The notes beneath the pieces are model-generated. The model did not search any database. It worked only from the letters and a program-made list of their open reading frames with translations, and was not told the origin of the DNA. Shown in pieces: positions 25,982-34,593 of a stretch of DNA of 64,000 nt. This DNA is from Micromonospora luteifusca (GTDB lineage: Bacteria; Actinomycetota; Actinomycetes; Mycobacteriales; Micromonosporaceae): the NCBI RefSeq assembly GCF_016907275.1, contig NZ_JAFBBP010000001.1, positions 5,074,001 through 5,138,000 on the forward strand, read 5' to 3'. A program made the position numbers and the translations under genes. Positions within the stretch are counted from its first letter, which is position 1, and every line of letters begins with the position of its first letter.

Positions 25982-26010
25982 TTGACAGGCGTTGTTAGCG
26001 ATAACACGAT
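25982..26010 (+). promoter_or_regulatory. Promoter with TGTTAGCGATAACA operator
   Basis: TTGACA (25982-25987) is followed by the imperfect palindrome TGTTAGCGATAACA (25993-26006), which covers the spacer and reaches a -10-like CACGAT (26005-26010). TGTTA-N4-TAACA is a LacI-family operator type, distinct from the CTAAA-N4-TTTAG sites nearby. The regulator is not in this window. Confidence 0.65.
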
Positions 26011-26158
26011 GGCCTTCACGCCGCCCTCGCGCTTGGAGCCCACCTTGGCCGTGTCGACCCGCTCGCGTGTCCCTAGCTTCTCCCCAGCACCCCTTTCCAC
26101 CAGCCGGAACAACGCCATTCACCGCGCCGCCCGGGCGTTGAAAAGGCTTCCCTCCACA

Positions 26159-28561
26159 GTGCAACGGCGCCGATCCGACGCAATGTGCGCGTTCGCATTG
26201 GTCGCCGTCCTGCTCGGTGCCGGACTCGTGAGCACACCCGCAGTCGCGCACGCCGCCGAGGCATGGTCGCCTCGCTCGTCGTACACCTCGACCGACACCG
26301 GTGCGGGCACCTACTCGGTGCCACTGCTCAACGCCGACGTGCCGGACATCAGCGTCGAGCGCGTGCCGGCCGCCGAGAACGACGAGGGCCGGGACATCTA
26401 CTACATGATCAGCACGACGATGCACCTGAGCCCGGGCGCGCCGATCATGAAGTCGTACGACCTCGTCAACTGGGAGATAGTCAACTACGTCTTCGACCGG
26501 GCGAGCGTCGGTGACGCCTTCTCCCTGCGCAACGGCCAGAACTCGTACGGCCAGGGCCAGTGGGCATCGTCGCTGCGCTACCACGACGGCATGTTCTACG
26601 CCGTCTTCAACACCAACAACCTCAACGGGGCGTACCTCTACCGCACCGACGACATCGAGAACGGCGCGTGGCAGCGCACGGCCCTCGGCCGTGGCCTGCA
26701 CGACCCGTCGCTCTTCTTCGACGTCGACGGCACGCCGTACATCTTCTACGGCTCCGGTGGCACCAGCGCCGTACGCCTCAACGCCGATCTGACGGCCATC
26801 GCGCAGGACTACCCGAACATCTTCACGGCGAACAACTACGCCGGGCAGCCGTTCATCGGCGGCCTGTTCGAGGGCGCGCAGGTCTACCACATCGACGGCT
26901 GGTACTACGCCGTCATCATCACCTGGCCGACCGGGCAGGGCCGCCAGGTCGTCATGTTCCGGTCGAAGGACCTGCTCGGGCGCTACACGTCCGCCGGTGG
27001 CGTGAACACCTACGAGGCGCGCGGGGTGCTCAACTCGAACGGCTTCGCCCAGGGCAGCCTGGTGCCGATCAGCCGCGAGGGCGGCCGGACCGACTGGCAC
27101 GGCATGTTCTTCCGCGACACGTTCCCGATCGGTCGGATCCCGGCGCTCATTCCCGCCACCTGGCAGGACGGGTGGCCCACCTTCGGCACCAACGGGGTCG
27201 TGCCGGTCAACGGCCTGTTCGACAAGCCGATCCAGCTCAGCCCGGCCGAGGAGGTCTTCGAGCGGCAGAAGAGCATCGTCGCCTCGGACGACTTCGCCAA
27301 CGACGCGCCGCACAAGGCGTACCAGGACGAGCAGTGGACGGTCCCGGCGCCGCTCGACCCGGCGGAGATCGCCCCCAACGGATCTCGGCTGGACCTGGCG
27401 TGGGAATGGAACCACGCCCCCGACAACCGGTACTGGTCCCTGACCGACCGCGACGGTTGGTTGCGGTTGACGGCCGGCAAGGTGGTCACCGGCCAGTACG
27501 TCTACACGAAGCTGTCCAACCGGGCCGAGTTGGCCTGGTTCGAGGAGGCCCGCAACACGCTCTCGCAGCGGACGTTCGGGCCACGGCAGTCGGTCCAGAC
27601 CCGGATGGACATCTCCGCGATGAAGAACGGGGACGTCGCCGGCTTGGCGGCCTACAACCGCGGGTTCTCGTACGTGGCGGTCAAGCGCGTCGGGGGCGTC
27701 AACACCCTGGGGGTCGTCAACCGCTCGCAGCCGTTCGCGGTCGACCTCGACCAGTCGACGCTGGAGGCCTTCGTGCCGGGTTCGACCGTGGCGTTGGGTG
27801 ACGCGACCGAGGTCCACGTGAAGGCGGACCTCGACTTCGCCTCGCCGGTCGGCCAGTTGTGGACGACGTTCTACTACAGCCTGGACGGGTTGGAGTGGAC
27901 CCGACTGGGCAACCGCGTCGGCCCGCAGTCGCTCGACGGCAGCCTCGCGCACTTCATGGGCCATCGGGTCGGTCTGTTCAACTACGCGACCCAGGAGACC
28001 GGCGGGAGCGTCGACTTCGACAACTACCTGCTCAGCGACACGCTGACCGCGCAGGCCCGGCCGTTGGACACCAGTGCCCTCGACGCGGCCATCGCGCACG
28101 CCGAGACGCTCGACCCGCGCCACTACCCGGCCGACGCCTGGGCCGCGACGCAGTCCGCGCTCGCGGCGGCGACGTCAGCACGGGCCGGACGGTTCGGCAC
28201 CCAGAACCAGATCGACGCCCCCGAGCGGGCGCTCAGCTACCAGCTGGCCCAGCTCGGTGTCCTGGCCGAACTGCCCGTCACCGTCACCGCCCAGGTGCGG
28301 TGCCTGGCGGGGAAGGCGTACGTGGCGGTGCAGGCCCGCAACGACCATGACGGGTCGGTCGGGATCACCGTGGAAACCCCGTACGGAAACCGGTCGTTCG
28401 CGGCCGTGGCGCCGGGCGCGAATGTCTACCAGTCGTTCAACACGCGTGCGGCGTCGGTGGAGGCCGGGTCGGCGACGGTCCGGGTCACCGGGGCGGTCGG
28501 TGGCAGGGACGTGGCCACCGTACGCACCGCGCAGCACCCCGCCATCACCTGCGGCGGATAA
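26159..28561 (+). CDS. Secreted glycoside hydrolase family 43 protein with beta-sandwich and C-terminal domain
   Basis: Exported enzyme of 800 residues if begun at GTG 26159, which gives a good signal peptide (RRR, hydrophobic core, VAHAAEA). ATG 26183 is the alternative. The GH43 propeller covers about 40-340, with Asp in DVPDISVERV, Asp in LHDPSLFFD and Glu in GLFEGAQVYH as catalytic candidates. A GH43_C2-like beta-sandwich follows (370-620), then a FIVAR-like helical segment (640-700) and a 96-residue terminal domain (705-800) shared with the next gene. Family members are beta-xylosidases or arabinofuranosidases. It leads a secreted arabinoxylan-type cluster. Confidence 0.88.
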   Translation: MQRRRSDAMCAFALVAVLLGAGLVSTPAVAHAAEAWSPRSSYTSTDTGAGTYSVPLLNADVPDISVERVPAAENDEGRDIYYMISTTMHLSPGAPIMKSYDLVNWEIVNYVFDRASVGDAFSLRNGQNSYGQGQWASSLRYHDGMFYAVFNTNNLNGAYLYRTDDIENGAWQRTALGRGLHDPSLFFDVDGTPYIFYGSGGTSAVRLNADLTAIAQDYPNIFTANNYAGQPFIGGLFEGAQVYHIDGWYYAVIITWPTGQGRQVVMFRSKDLLGRYTSAGGVNTYEARGVLNSNGFAQGSLVPISREGGRTDWHGMFFRDTFPIGRIPALIPATWQDGWPTFGTNGVVPVNGLFDKPIQLSPAEEVFERQKSIVASDDFANDAPHKAYQDEQWTVPAPLDPAEIAPNGSRLDLAWEWNHAPDNRYWSLTDRDGWLRLTAGKVVTGQYVYTKLSNRAELAWFEEARNTLSQRTFGPRQSVQTRMDISAMKNGDVAGLAAYNRGFSYVAVKRVGGVNTLGVVNRSQPFAVDLDQSTLEAFVPGSTVALGDATEVHVKADLDFASPVGQLWTTFYYSLDGLEWTRLGNRVGPQSLDGSLAHFMGHRVGLFNYATQETGGSVDFDNYLLSDTLTAQARPLDTSALDAAIAHAETLDPRHYPADAWAATQSALAAATSARAGRFGTQNQIDAPERALSYQLAQLGVLAELPVTVTAQVRCLAGKAYVAVQARNDHDGSVGITVETPYGNRSFAAVAPGANVYQSFNTRAASVEAGSATVRVTGAVGGRDVATVRTAQHPAITCGG

Positions 28562-28610
28562 CCCACCACGAGCCCTCGGCTCACCGACCAGCACCACCGG
28601 CGCCCGGCCG

Positions 28611-28645
28611 GGCGGCGCGGAACAGCGGACCTGTTCCGCGCCGCC
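28611..28645 (+). terminator. Hairpin terminator between GH43 genes
   Basis: Perfect 15-base arms GGCGGCGCGGAACAG (28611-28625) and CTGTTCCGCGCCGCC (28631-28645) around CGGAC. It may end most transcripts of the first GH43 gene, or attenuate into the second; no second promoter is obvious in the 118 bases that remain. Confidence 0.75.
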
Positions 28646-28763
28646 GGCCGCGGTCGCGCCGGTGGCGGCAGTCGACCCCTGATGTCCGGACCACCCAAGG
28701 AAGCACACCCAACGATCCCCCGTACATCGATGACCGCACGTCAGAGTTGAAGGAGGATGTCTC

Positions 28764-31190
28764 GTGAAACAACGAATGCGACGGGCGACCCGGGGAAGGG
28801 TCGCAGCGCTCGCGACGGTCGGCCTGATGCTGGCCGCAGGGTTCGGCGCCGGGGCGGCGCCCGTCCAGGCCGCCGACACGAATCTCGTCGTCAACGGCGG
28901 GTTCGAGGAGGGCCTCGTCAACTGGTTCGTCAACAACGGAAACGCCGCCGACGGCGCCCAGTTGTCGGCCACGTCGGACGCCTACTCCGGCTCCAGTGCC
29001 GCGATCGTCACCAGCCGGACGACGACCGGGTCCGGGCCGATGCAGGACCTCAGCGGCAAGGTGCAGGCCGGCCAGGCCTACGCCCTCACGGCCCGCATCA
29101 AGTACGAGAACCCGAACGGTCCGGCCACGAAGCAGTTCTTCGCCACCATGCACTACGGCGGTGGCACCTACACCAACCTCGTCAGCGTGACGGCGACGAA
29201 GGGTCAGTGGGCGCAGTTCAACGGGACGTTCACCATCCCGACGGGGCAGAGCGTGTCGACGGCGCGCCTGTTCTTCGAGACCCCGTGGACGGCCACGCCG
29301 TCTACGGACCCGGACCTGCACCTCATGGACTTCAAGCTCGACGACGTGTCAGTGGTAGGCGCGGCGCCGCCCGCGCCGGCCTCGAAGACGATCGAGGTCG
29401 TCGGCAAGCTGCCCGGTGAGCACAACCCGTTGATCGGGCACAAGTTCGGCGCCGACGGCTTCGGCCTCGTGCACGACGGCCGGGTGTACATGTACATGAC
29501 CAACGACACCCAGGGCTATGCGCCCGATCCCGTCACCGGCGTCTCGCCGGGGATCAACTACGGCAACATCAACCAGATCACGGTGATCTCCTCGGAGGAT
29601 CTCGTGAACTGGACCGACCACGGTGAGATCCAGGTCGCCGGCCCGAACGGGGTGGCGCCGTTCACCGGCAACTCGTGGGCTCCGGGCATCACCAAGAAGG
29701 TGGTGAACGGCGTGGAGAAGTTCTTCCTCTACTACGCCAACGGCGGTGGCTCCAGCAACGTGATCACGGGTGCGTCGCCGCTCGGTCCGTGGACCAGCGA
29801 GCGCACCAGCACCCTGATCGACGGCCGGACCCCGGGCGCCGAGGCTGTGGCGTGGAAGTTCGACCCGGCTCCGTTCGTGGACGACGACGGCCAGCCGTAC
29901 CTCATCTTCGGTGGCGGTCCCGCGGCGACGAGCATGCCGCCGGCCGAGCGTTTCAACAACCCGAAGAACATCCGGTCGATCGAACTCGGCGACGACATGG
30001 TCTCGACCGAGGGCTCCGCCGCGGTGGTCGACGCTCCGGTCGCCTTCGAGGCGGGCCACGTCTTCAAGCGCGAGGGGAAGTACTACTTCTCGTACTCCTC
30101 GCACTTCGGCGGGAACGACTTCGGTGGCAACCAGCAGCCGCTCCCCGGTTACCCCGGGGGCGGCCAGATCGGCTACATGATCTCCGACAGCCCGATGTCG
30201 TGGCCGAAGGAGGCCTACGCCGGTGTGCTCTTCCCGAACCAGTCGCAGTTCTTCGGCTCGGGTACCGGTGGCAACAACCACCAGTCGGTGTTCGAGTTCG
30301 AGGGTAAGTACTACTTCACCTACCACGCCCCGACGTTGAACAAGCGCATCAACGGCAACACGACCCAGGGGTACCGCAGCCCGCACATCCAGGAGCTGTC
30401 CTTCAACGCGGACGGCACGATCCAGCAGGTGGTCGGCACGTACGCTGGCGTCGACCAGGTCCGGAACTTCGATCCGTACCGCGTCTTCGAGGCCGAGACC
30501 TTCGGCTGGAGCAAGGGCGTCGCGACCACGAAGGTCGACGGCAGTTCCCCCCAGTTCGGCGGTGCGGCACCGAACCTGGTGGTGCGTGACATCGACAACG
30601 GCGACTGGACCGCCCTGTCGTCGGTGAACTTCGGCGACAACGGCGCGCAGAGCGTGACGGCGAAGGTGCGAGCGCTCGCCACCGGCGCGCAGATCCAGGT
30701 GCGCCTGGACGACGTCAATGGTCCCGTCGTCAGCACGATCCCGGTCGACACGCCGTCGGGTCAGTGGGCCGAGGTGACCGCCGAACTCGAGGGCGTCACC
30801 GGCGTGCACGACGTGTACTTCACCTACACCGGCCCGGCCGGCGCCGACCTCTTCGAGATCGACTCCTGGGCCTTCGCGGCGGCGACGGGCCAGCCGGAGC
30901 TGCCCGTCACGGTCACCGCCGAGACGCGGTGTGTGGGTGGCAAGGCATACCTGGCGGTGCAGGCGCGCAACGACCACGACGCGCCGGTGGGGATCGCCCT
31001 GGAGACCTCGTACGGCCAGCGGTCGTTCACGGCCGTCGCGGCGGGTGCGAACGCCTACCAGTCGTTCAACACCCGTGCCGCCTCGGTTCCGGCGGGTTCG
31101 GCGACGGTCCGGGTGACCGGGGCGATCGGCGGGCAGGACGTGACGACCGTTCGCACCGTTCAATACCCCGCCAGCACCTGCGGCGGATAA
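28764..31190 (+). CDS. Secreted CBM4/9-GH43-CBM6 enzyme (arabinoxylan-active type)
   Basis: Exported protein of 808 residues; AGGAGG (28751-28756) supports GTG 28764. The signal peptide is about 1-36 (PVQAAD). A CBM4/9-type jelly roll covers 38-195 (NLVVNGGFEEGLVNWF), the GH43 propeller 210-560, a CBM6 573-708 (YRVFEAETFG to ADLFEIDSWAF), and the shared 96-residue terminal domain 713-808. The GH43-CBM6 order is that of arabinoxylan arabinofuranohydrolases and endo-xylanases. It probably trims side chains or cuts the arabinoxylan backbone outside the cell. Confidence 0.9.
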   Translation: MKQRMRRATRGRVAALATVGLMLAAGFGAGAAPVQAADTNLVVNGGFEEGLVNWFVNNGNAADGAQLSATSDAYSGSSAAIVTSRTTTGSGPMQDLSGKVQAGQAYALTARIKYENPNGPATKQFFATMHYGGGTYTNLVSVTATKGQWAQFNGTFTIPTGQSVSTARLFFETPWTATPSTDPDLHLMDFKLDDVSVVGAAPPAPASKTIEVVGKLPGEHNPLIGHKFGADGFGLVHDGRVYMYMTNDTQGYAPDPVTGVSPGINYGNINQITVISSEDLVNWTDHGEIQVAGPNGVAPFTGNSWAPGITKKVVNGVEKFFLYYANGGGSSNVITGASPLGPWTSERTSTLIDGRTPGAEAVAWKFDPAPFVDDDGQPYLIFGGGPAATSMPPAERFNNPKNIRSIELGDDMVSTEGSAAVVDAPVAFEAGHVFKREGKYYFSYSSHFGGNDFGGNQQPLPGYPGGGQIGYMISDSPMSWPKEAYAGVLFPNQSQFFGSGTGGNNHQSVFEFEGKYYFTYHAPTLNKRINGNTTQGYRSPHIQELSFNADGTIQQVVGTYAGVDQVRNFDPYRVFEAETFGWSKGVATTKVDGSSPQFGGAAPNLVVRDIDNGDWTALSSVNFGDNGAQSVTAKVRALATGAQIQVRLDDVNGPVVSTIPVDTPSGQWAEVTAELEGVTGVHDVYFTYTGPAGADLFEIDSWAFAAATGQPELPVTVTAETRCVGGKAYLAVQARNDHDAPVGIALETSYGQRSFTAVAAGANAYQSFNTRAASVPAGSATVRVTGAIGGQDVTTVRTVQYPASTCGG

Positions 31191-31217
31191 CCCCTCATGG
31201 ATGAAAACGGAGATCAC

Positions 31218-31850
31218 ATGAACACATACAAACGGCGGCAGATGCTCGCGGCCAGCGCCGTCGGCGCCGTTCTGGCCGGGGCCGCGGTGCTGCCGTCGCC
31301 CGCCATGGCCGAGCCGGGCGACGACGCCAGCGTGCGGGTCACTGTCGACATCGACGAGATCAGGGAACCGGGCGTTCTCGCCCTGTCGATCGCCGGCGAC
31401 GCCGTCGCGCTGTCCGAGGACGGCTCGACGCTGCTGGTTCGCCAGTTCGTCGGTACGCTGCCGACCGTGACGGTCACCGACACCCGGGTCGCCGACGAGG
31501 TGCCCGATGGTGCGGCCTGGGCGGTGCTCGGCAGCGCGAGCGACTTCGCGGGCAGCTCTGGTCAGGCGCCCATCACCGCCGACCACCTCGGCTGGAAGCC
31601 CCGCCTGCTCGACGGCGGGGAGACCGGCCTGGTCACCGAAGGCGAGGAGGTCGTGACCGCACTCGACGAGGAGACCCTGCCGGGCAACAACGTCGGCCTC
31701 GTCGACCAGGAGCTGCTGGTCTCGGCCTTCGACTCCGAGGCCGTCGCCAGCGACTCGTACTCCGTCAACGCCGACCTGTACCTGCGGACCCCGGCGGAGG
31801 TCGCCGCCGGCGAGTACAGCTCCACGCTCACGCTCTCACTGTTCGAATAG
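31218..31850 (+). CDS. Secreted WxL-like surface protein
   Basis: A 210-residue exported protein. ATG 31218 is preferred over 31197 because GGAGA lies seven bases upstream. The signal peptide spans about 1-28 (PAMAEPG). The body is acidic and strand-rich and ends in GEYSSTLTLSLFE, which resembles the final strand of WxL domains although the tryptophan is absent. WxL proteins bind peptidoglycan non-covalently. The next gene encodes a DUF916 protein, the usual partner of WxL proteins, which supports the call. It follows the GH43 gene by 27 bases, so it is co-transcribed. Its function is unknown. Confidence 0.65.
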   Translation: MNTYKRRQMLAASAVGAVLAGAAVLPSPAMAEPGDDASVRVTVDIDEIREPGVLALSIAGDAVALSEDGSTLLVRQFVGTLPTVTVTDTRVADEVPDGAAWAVLGSASDFAGSSGQAPITADHLGWKPRLLDGGETGLVTEGEEVVTALDEETLPGNNVGLVDQELLVSAFDSEAVASDSYSVNADLYLRTPAEVAAGEYSSTLTLSLFE

Positions 31851-31856
31851 TGGTTT

Positions 31857-31881
31857 GGCGGGGGCCTTTCGGGCCCCCGCC
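31857..31881 (+). terminator. Hairpin between WxL-like and DUF916 genes
   Basis: A ten-base stem, GGCGGGGGCC (31857-31866) with GGCCCCCGCC (31872-31881), encloses TTTCG. It lies 7 bases after the WxL-like stop and 26 before the next start. It can act as a partial terminator that keeps the membrane partner less abundant than the surface protein. Confidence 0.75.
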
Positions 31882-31907
31882 ACACCCCGTGCCGAAGGGC
31901 CGTCGTC

Positions 31908-32987
31908 ATGACCGTCTCCCCGCTGCGCCGGGCGCTCACCGTCCTCGCCGTCGTCACCTTCACGGTTGCGGCCGCTCCGGCCGCGGCGGCGGCGGAACCG
32001 GACCCGAAAGCCCTGACCTGGACGGTCCAGCCGGCCACCGCGAGCGGGCCGGACCAACGTCGGTGGGTCAACGCCAGCCTCGACCCGGGGGAGGTCGTGA
32101 CCGAGCATCTGGCGGTCCGCAACTTCAGCCGCACCGCGGTCGCCTTCTCACTGAAGGCCGCCGACGGCTACCTCACCGACAAGGGCCGTTTCAACATGCT
32201 CTCGTCCGACCGTCCCTCGGTCGACGGTGGCACCTGGATCGACGTGCAGGAGAGGGTCACCGTCGGCCCCGACGAGACGAAGGTGGTGCCGTTCACGATC
32301 ACGGTGCCCAGGAGCGCCACGCCGGGCGACCACCCGGCCGGCATCGCCGCGACCGTCACCAGCACCGGCGGCACGGTCAGCGTCGAGAGCCGAGTGGGCT
32401 TCCGCGTCATGGTGCGGGTCAACGGCTCCGTCCGGGCAGCTCTGCCCATCCAGGGCCTCACCACGAGGTACACCCCGTCGTGGAATCCCTTCGCCGCGGG
32501 CACCGTGCGGGTCCGTTACACCGTCGTCAACGACGGCAACGTCTGGGTCAGCGGGACGAGCCGCGTGGCGGTGTCCGACCTCGTCGGCGTGACCAGCCAC
32601 GACGCCACCAGCGCGGTCGAGGAGTTACTCCCCGGTGGCAGCCGTCAGGTGGAGACCCGTGCCCACGGCGTCTGGGCGCTGGGACGCCTACGCACGACCG
32701 TCACCACGTCTCCGGCCCTGCTCGGGGACGGCCAGGCAGGTGCCGACCTCCGACCGGTCACCGCCACCGTCACCATCTGGGTCGTGCCGTGGGCGCAGCT
32801 CGGGCTGTTGTGTCTCCTCGTCGTGCTGCTCATCGGCCTGCGGGCGGCGGCCCGTCACCGTCGGCGTCGGCTGGCCGGGCTGCTCGACCGGGCCCGGCAG
32901 GAGGGCCGGCAGGAGGGTCAGGAGTCGGTGCTCGTCGGAGGCGCGCCTTCCCGCGGCGAGCCCGACCCGGACGACGCTCGCCGGTAA
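31908..32987 (+). CDS. DUF916 (WxL-interacting, peptidoglycan-binding) membrane protein
   Basis: A 359-residue membrane-anchored protein with signal peptide 1-31, two extracellular immunoglobulin-like domains, and one membrane helix near 285-307 (WAQLGLLCLLVVLLIGL) followed by a basic cytoplasmic tail. The N-terminal domain (ASLDPGEVVTEHLAVRNFS, VVPFTITVPRSATPGDHPAGI) matches the DUF916 type that partners WxL proteins. Together with the preceding gene it may hold enzymes or polysaccharide at the cell surface. In Firmicutes such pairs are adjacent; finding the pair inside a hemicellulase cluster of an actinomycete is notable. Confidence 0.82.
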   Translation: MTVSPLRRALTVLAVVTFTVAAAPAAAAAEPDPKALTWTVQPATASGPDQRRWVNASLDPGEVVTEHLAVRNFSRTAVAFSLKAADGYLTDKGRFNMLSSDRPSVDGGTWIDVQERVTVGPDETKVVPFTITVPRSATPGDHPAGIAATVTSTGGTVSVESRVGFRVMVRVNGSVRAALPIQGLTTRYTPSWNPFAAGTVRVRYTVVNDGNVWVSGTSRVAVSDLVGVTSHDATSAVEELLPGGSRQVETRAHGVWALGRLRTTVTTSPALLGDGQAGADLRPVTATVTIWVVPWAQLGLLCLLVVLLIGLRAAARHRRRRLAGLLDRARQEGRQEGQESVLVGGAPSRGEPDPDDARR

Positions 32988-33048
32988 CGACCTACGCGAT
33001 GAGATCGCGCCGGTCGACCGTGGCGAACCGTCGCCCGGGTCCGCACGG

Positions 33049-34377
33049 TCAGCCGCCCGCGCCGGCGGGCTTCGTCTGGTCGAGCAGCCAACGGAGGATG
33101 TTGGCGTCCTCGTAGGTCGGGCCGAACGACGCGTGGTAGTCCGGCAGTGCGAATGCCGCGTCGGCGTACTCGGTGTAGCGAACGACGTCGGCGGCCTGCT
33201 CCGGGCTCTTGCCCCGGGCCTCGTACGCCTGCCGCAGCACCGCCGTGGAGTTCCGCGCGCCCGAGACGTTGAGCAGGTGGTCGTGCTCGCCGTGCGTGAT
33301 CCAGACCGGCACCTCGGCCGTCGCGATCGCGGTCGCCTGCGCGGCGTTGACCGGGAAGCCGCCGGTCACCAGCCCACCGGCGAACAGGTCCGGTCGCTTG
33401 GCGAACGCCTCCCACAGCAGTTGGGAGCCGTAGGAGACGGTGGTCGCGTAGACCCGGCGGGTGTCCACGGCGAACTGGCCGACGAACTGGTCGAGCAGCT
33501 TGACCAACAGATCGGCCTCGGCGGCCCCACCCACCCGCTGGTGCTGCGGGGCCAGGACGATCACGTCCTCGGAGGTGCCCGTCCACTGTGGCTGGAGCCA
33601 CGCAGTCGCCGGGATGTCAGCGGCGAGCTGGACACCGAGGTTGTCGCCGTCCCAACCCATCCCGTGGCCGGGCAGGACGACCATCAGCGGATACCTGCGT
33701 CCGGACTGGTAGTTCTTCGGCAGGTGGTAGTGGTACGGCAGCACCATCCCGCCACTGAGGAACGAGCCGTAGGTGAATTCGTCGACCAACTGGTTGACCG
33801 GCTTCTCGGTGACCGGACGAGACTCGCGCGGGGTGGCCCGGGCGAGCACCGGCCCCTTGCCGGACCCGTGGCCGGGCTGGGCATGCACGTCCTTGCGTTG
33901 CACCACGCGGGTGGGCAGCTCGGGATTGACCTTCACGGTGCAGAGGAAGGTCGGGCACTTGGAGACGATGACCGTCGAGCCGCCCGTGTCGGCGGGGTCG
34001 AGCTCGACGATGACGTACCTGCCCGGCGTCGACCGGTGGTCGGTACGTGTGCCCGGTACGCCGTTGGTGTAGGTGTGGGTGATGGTCCGGTCGGCCAGCT
34101 TCGGCAGGTCCTCGATGGGGTTGAACCGGAAGTTGTAGATGGTGTCGGCCACCGAGAACGTGCCGGTGTCGAGGGTGCGGGGATTGACCGCCGCGCCGTA
34201 CTCGATCGCCACCGCGGAGACCTTCTGGCCGTACGTGTAGACGGTGGTGATCGGGGTGATGCTGCGGATGCCGTCGTCGGGGCCTCGGCTGCCGCTCGTG
34301 CTGCCGTATGCCGTGCCCGAGGCGCCAGCCAGAACGAGGGTGGCGATGAGCGGAGTCAGTCCTTTTCGCAGTCGCAT
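33049..34377 (-). CDS. Secreted alpha/beta-hydrolase esterase with N-terminal Ig-like domain
   Basis: Exported protein of 442 residues. The signal peptide spans about 1-25 (AYGST). An immunoglobulin-like domain covers about 40-180 with a Cys pair (CPTFLC), and an alpha/beta-hydrolase of the PHB depolymerase/acetyl xylan-feruloyl esterase kind covers about 195-435. The oxyanion region is VLPGHGMGWDG, the nucleophile elbow TTVSYGSQ (first Gly replaced by Thr), and the late GEHDHLL and YHASFG hold the acid and base. A LacI-type operator and matching promoter lie upstream. Its substrate is probably an esterified plant polysaccharide. Confidence 0.82.
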   Translation of the reverse strand: MRLRKGLTPLIATLVLAGASGTAYGSTSGSRGPDDGIRSITPITTVYTYGQKVSAVAIEYGAAVNPRTLDTGTFSVADTIYNFRFNPIEDLPKLADRTITHTYTNGVPGTRTDHRSTPGRYVIVELDPADTGGSTVIVSKCPTFLCTVKVNPELPTRVVQRKDVHAQPGHGSGKGPVLARATPRESRPVTEKPVNQLVDEFTYGSFLSGGMVLPYHYHLPKNYQSGRRYPLMVVLPGHGMGWDGDNLGVQLAADIPATAWLQPQWTGTSEDVIVLAPQHQRVGGAAEADLLVKLLDQFVGQFAVDTRRVYATTVSYGSQLLWEAFAKRPDLFAGGLVTGGFPVNAAQATAIATAEVPVWITHGEHDHLLNVSGARNSTAVLRQAYEARGKSPEQAADVVRYTEYADAAFALPDYHASFGPTYEDANILRWLLDQTKPAGAGG

Positions 34378-34441
34378 GCGAGTCCTTTCTCTTCGGCGGT
34401 GCGCTCAGCCAGCGACCTCGTCGGGTTGGAGCGAGACGATC

Positions 34442-34488
34442 GCTAAACTGATTTAGCAGAGCATTGATCGCAGGCTCCGCAGTGTCAA
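34442..34488 (-). promoter_or_regulatory. Leftward promoter with LacI-type operator over the start site
   Basis: On the minus strand TTGACA (34488-34483), 17 bases, AATGCT (34465-34460) and then the palindrome GCTAAATCAGTTTAGC (34457-34442). Geometry and operator match the promoter at 21260-21306, and 25 bases are identical. It controls the secreted esterase with a leader of about 75 bases. Confidence 0.82.
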
Positions 34489-34593
34489 TACCGGGCCCCC
34501 GTGCAACGAGCGTCCTTCGAGGCGGGCACCGACCTGATCCGCTCGGCGCGACACCTCCCCGGGGCGCTGCAACAAACCTGCAAGCGCCAACCC

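Larger units (their letters stand above)
25784..26158. other. Intergenic region before the GH43 operon
   Basis: A 375-base gap containing the terminator of the upstream operon and a single promoter-operator at 25982-26010. The GH43 frame stays open upstream to 25820, but a start there would precede the promoter. The leader of roughly 140 bases has no structure that I recognise. Confidence 0.5.

Noticed and set aside
25820..26158. Upstream in-frame extension of the first GH43 protein
   Set aside because: The extension would start before the likely promoter and places a long Pro/Arg-rich stretch ahead of a clear signal peptide.
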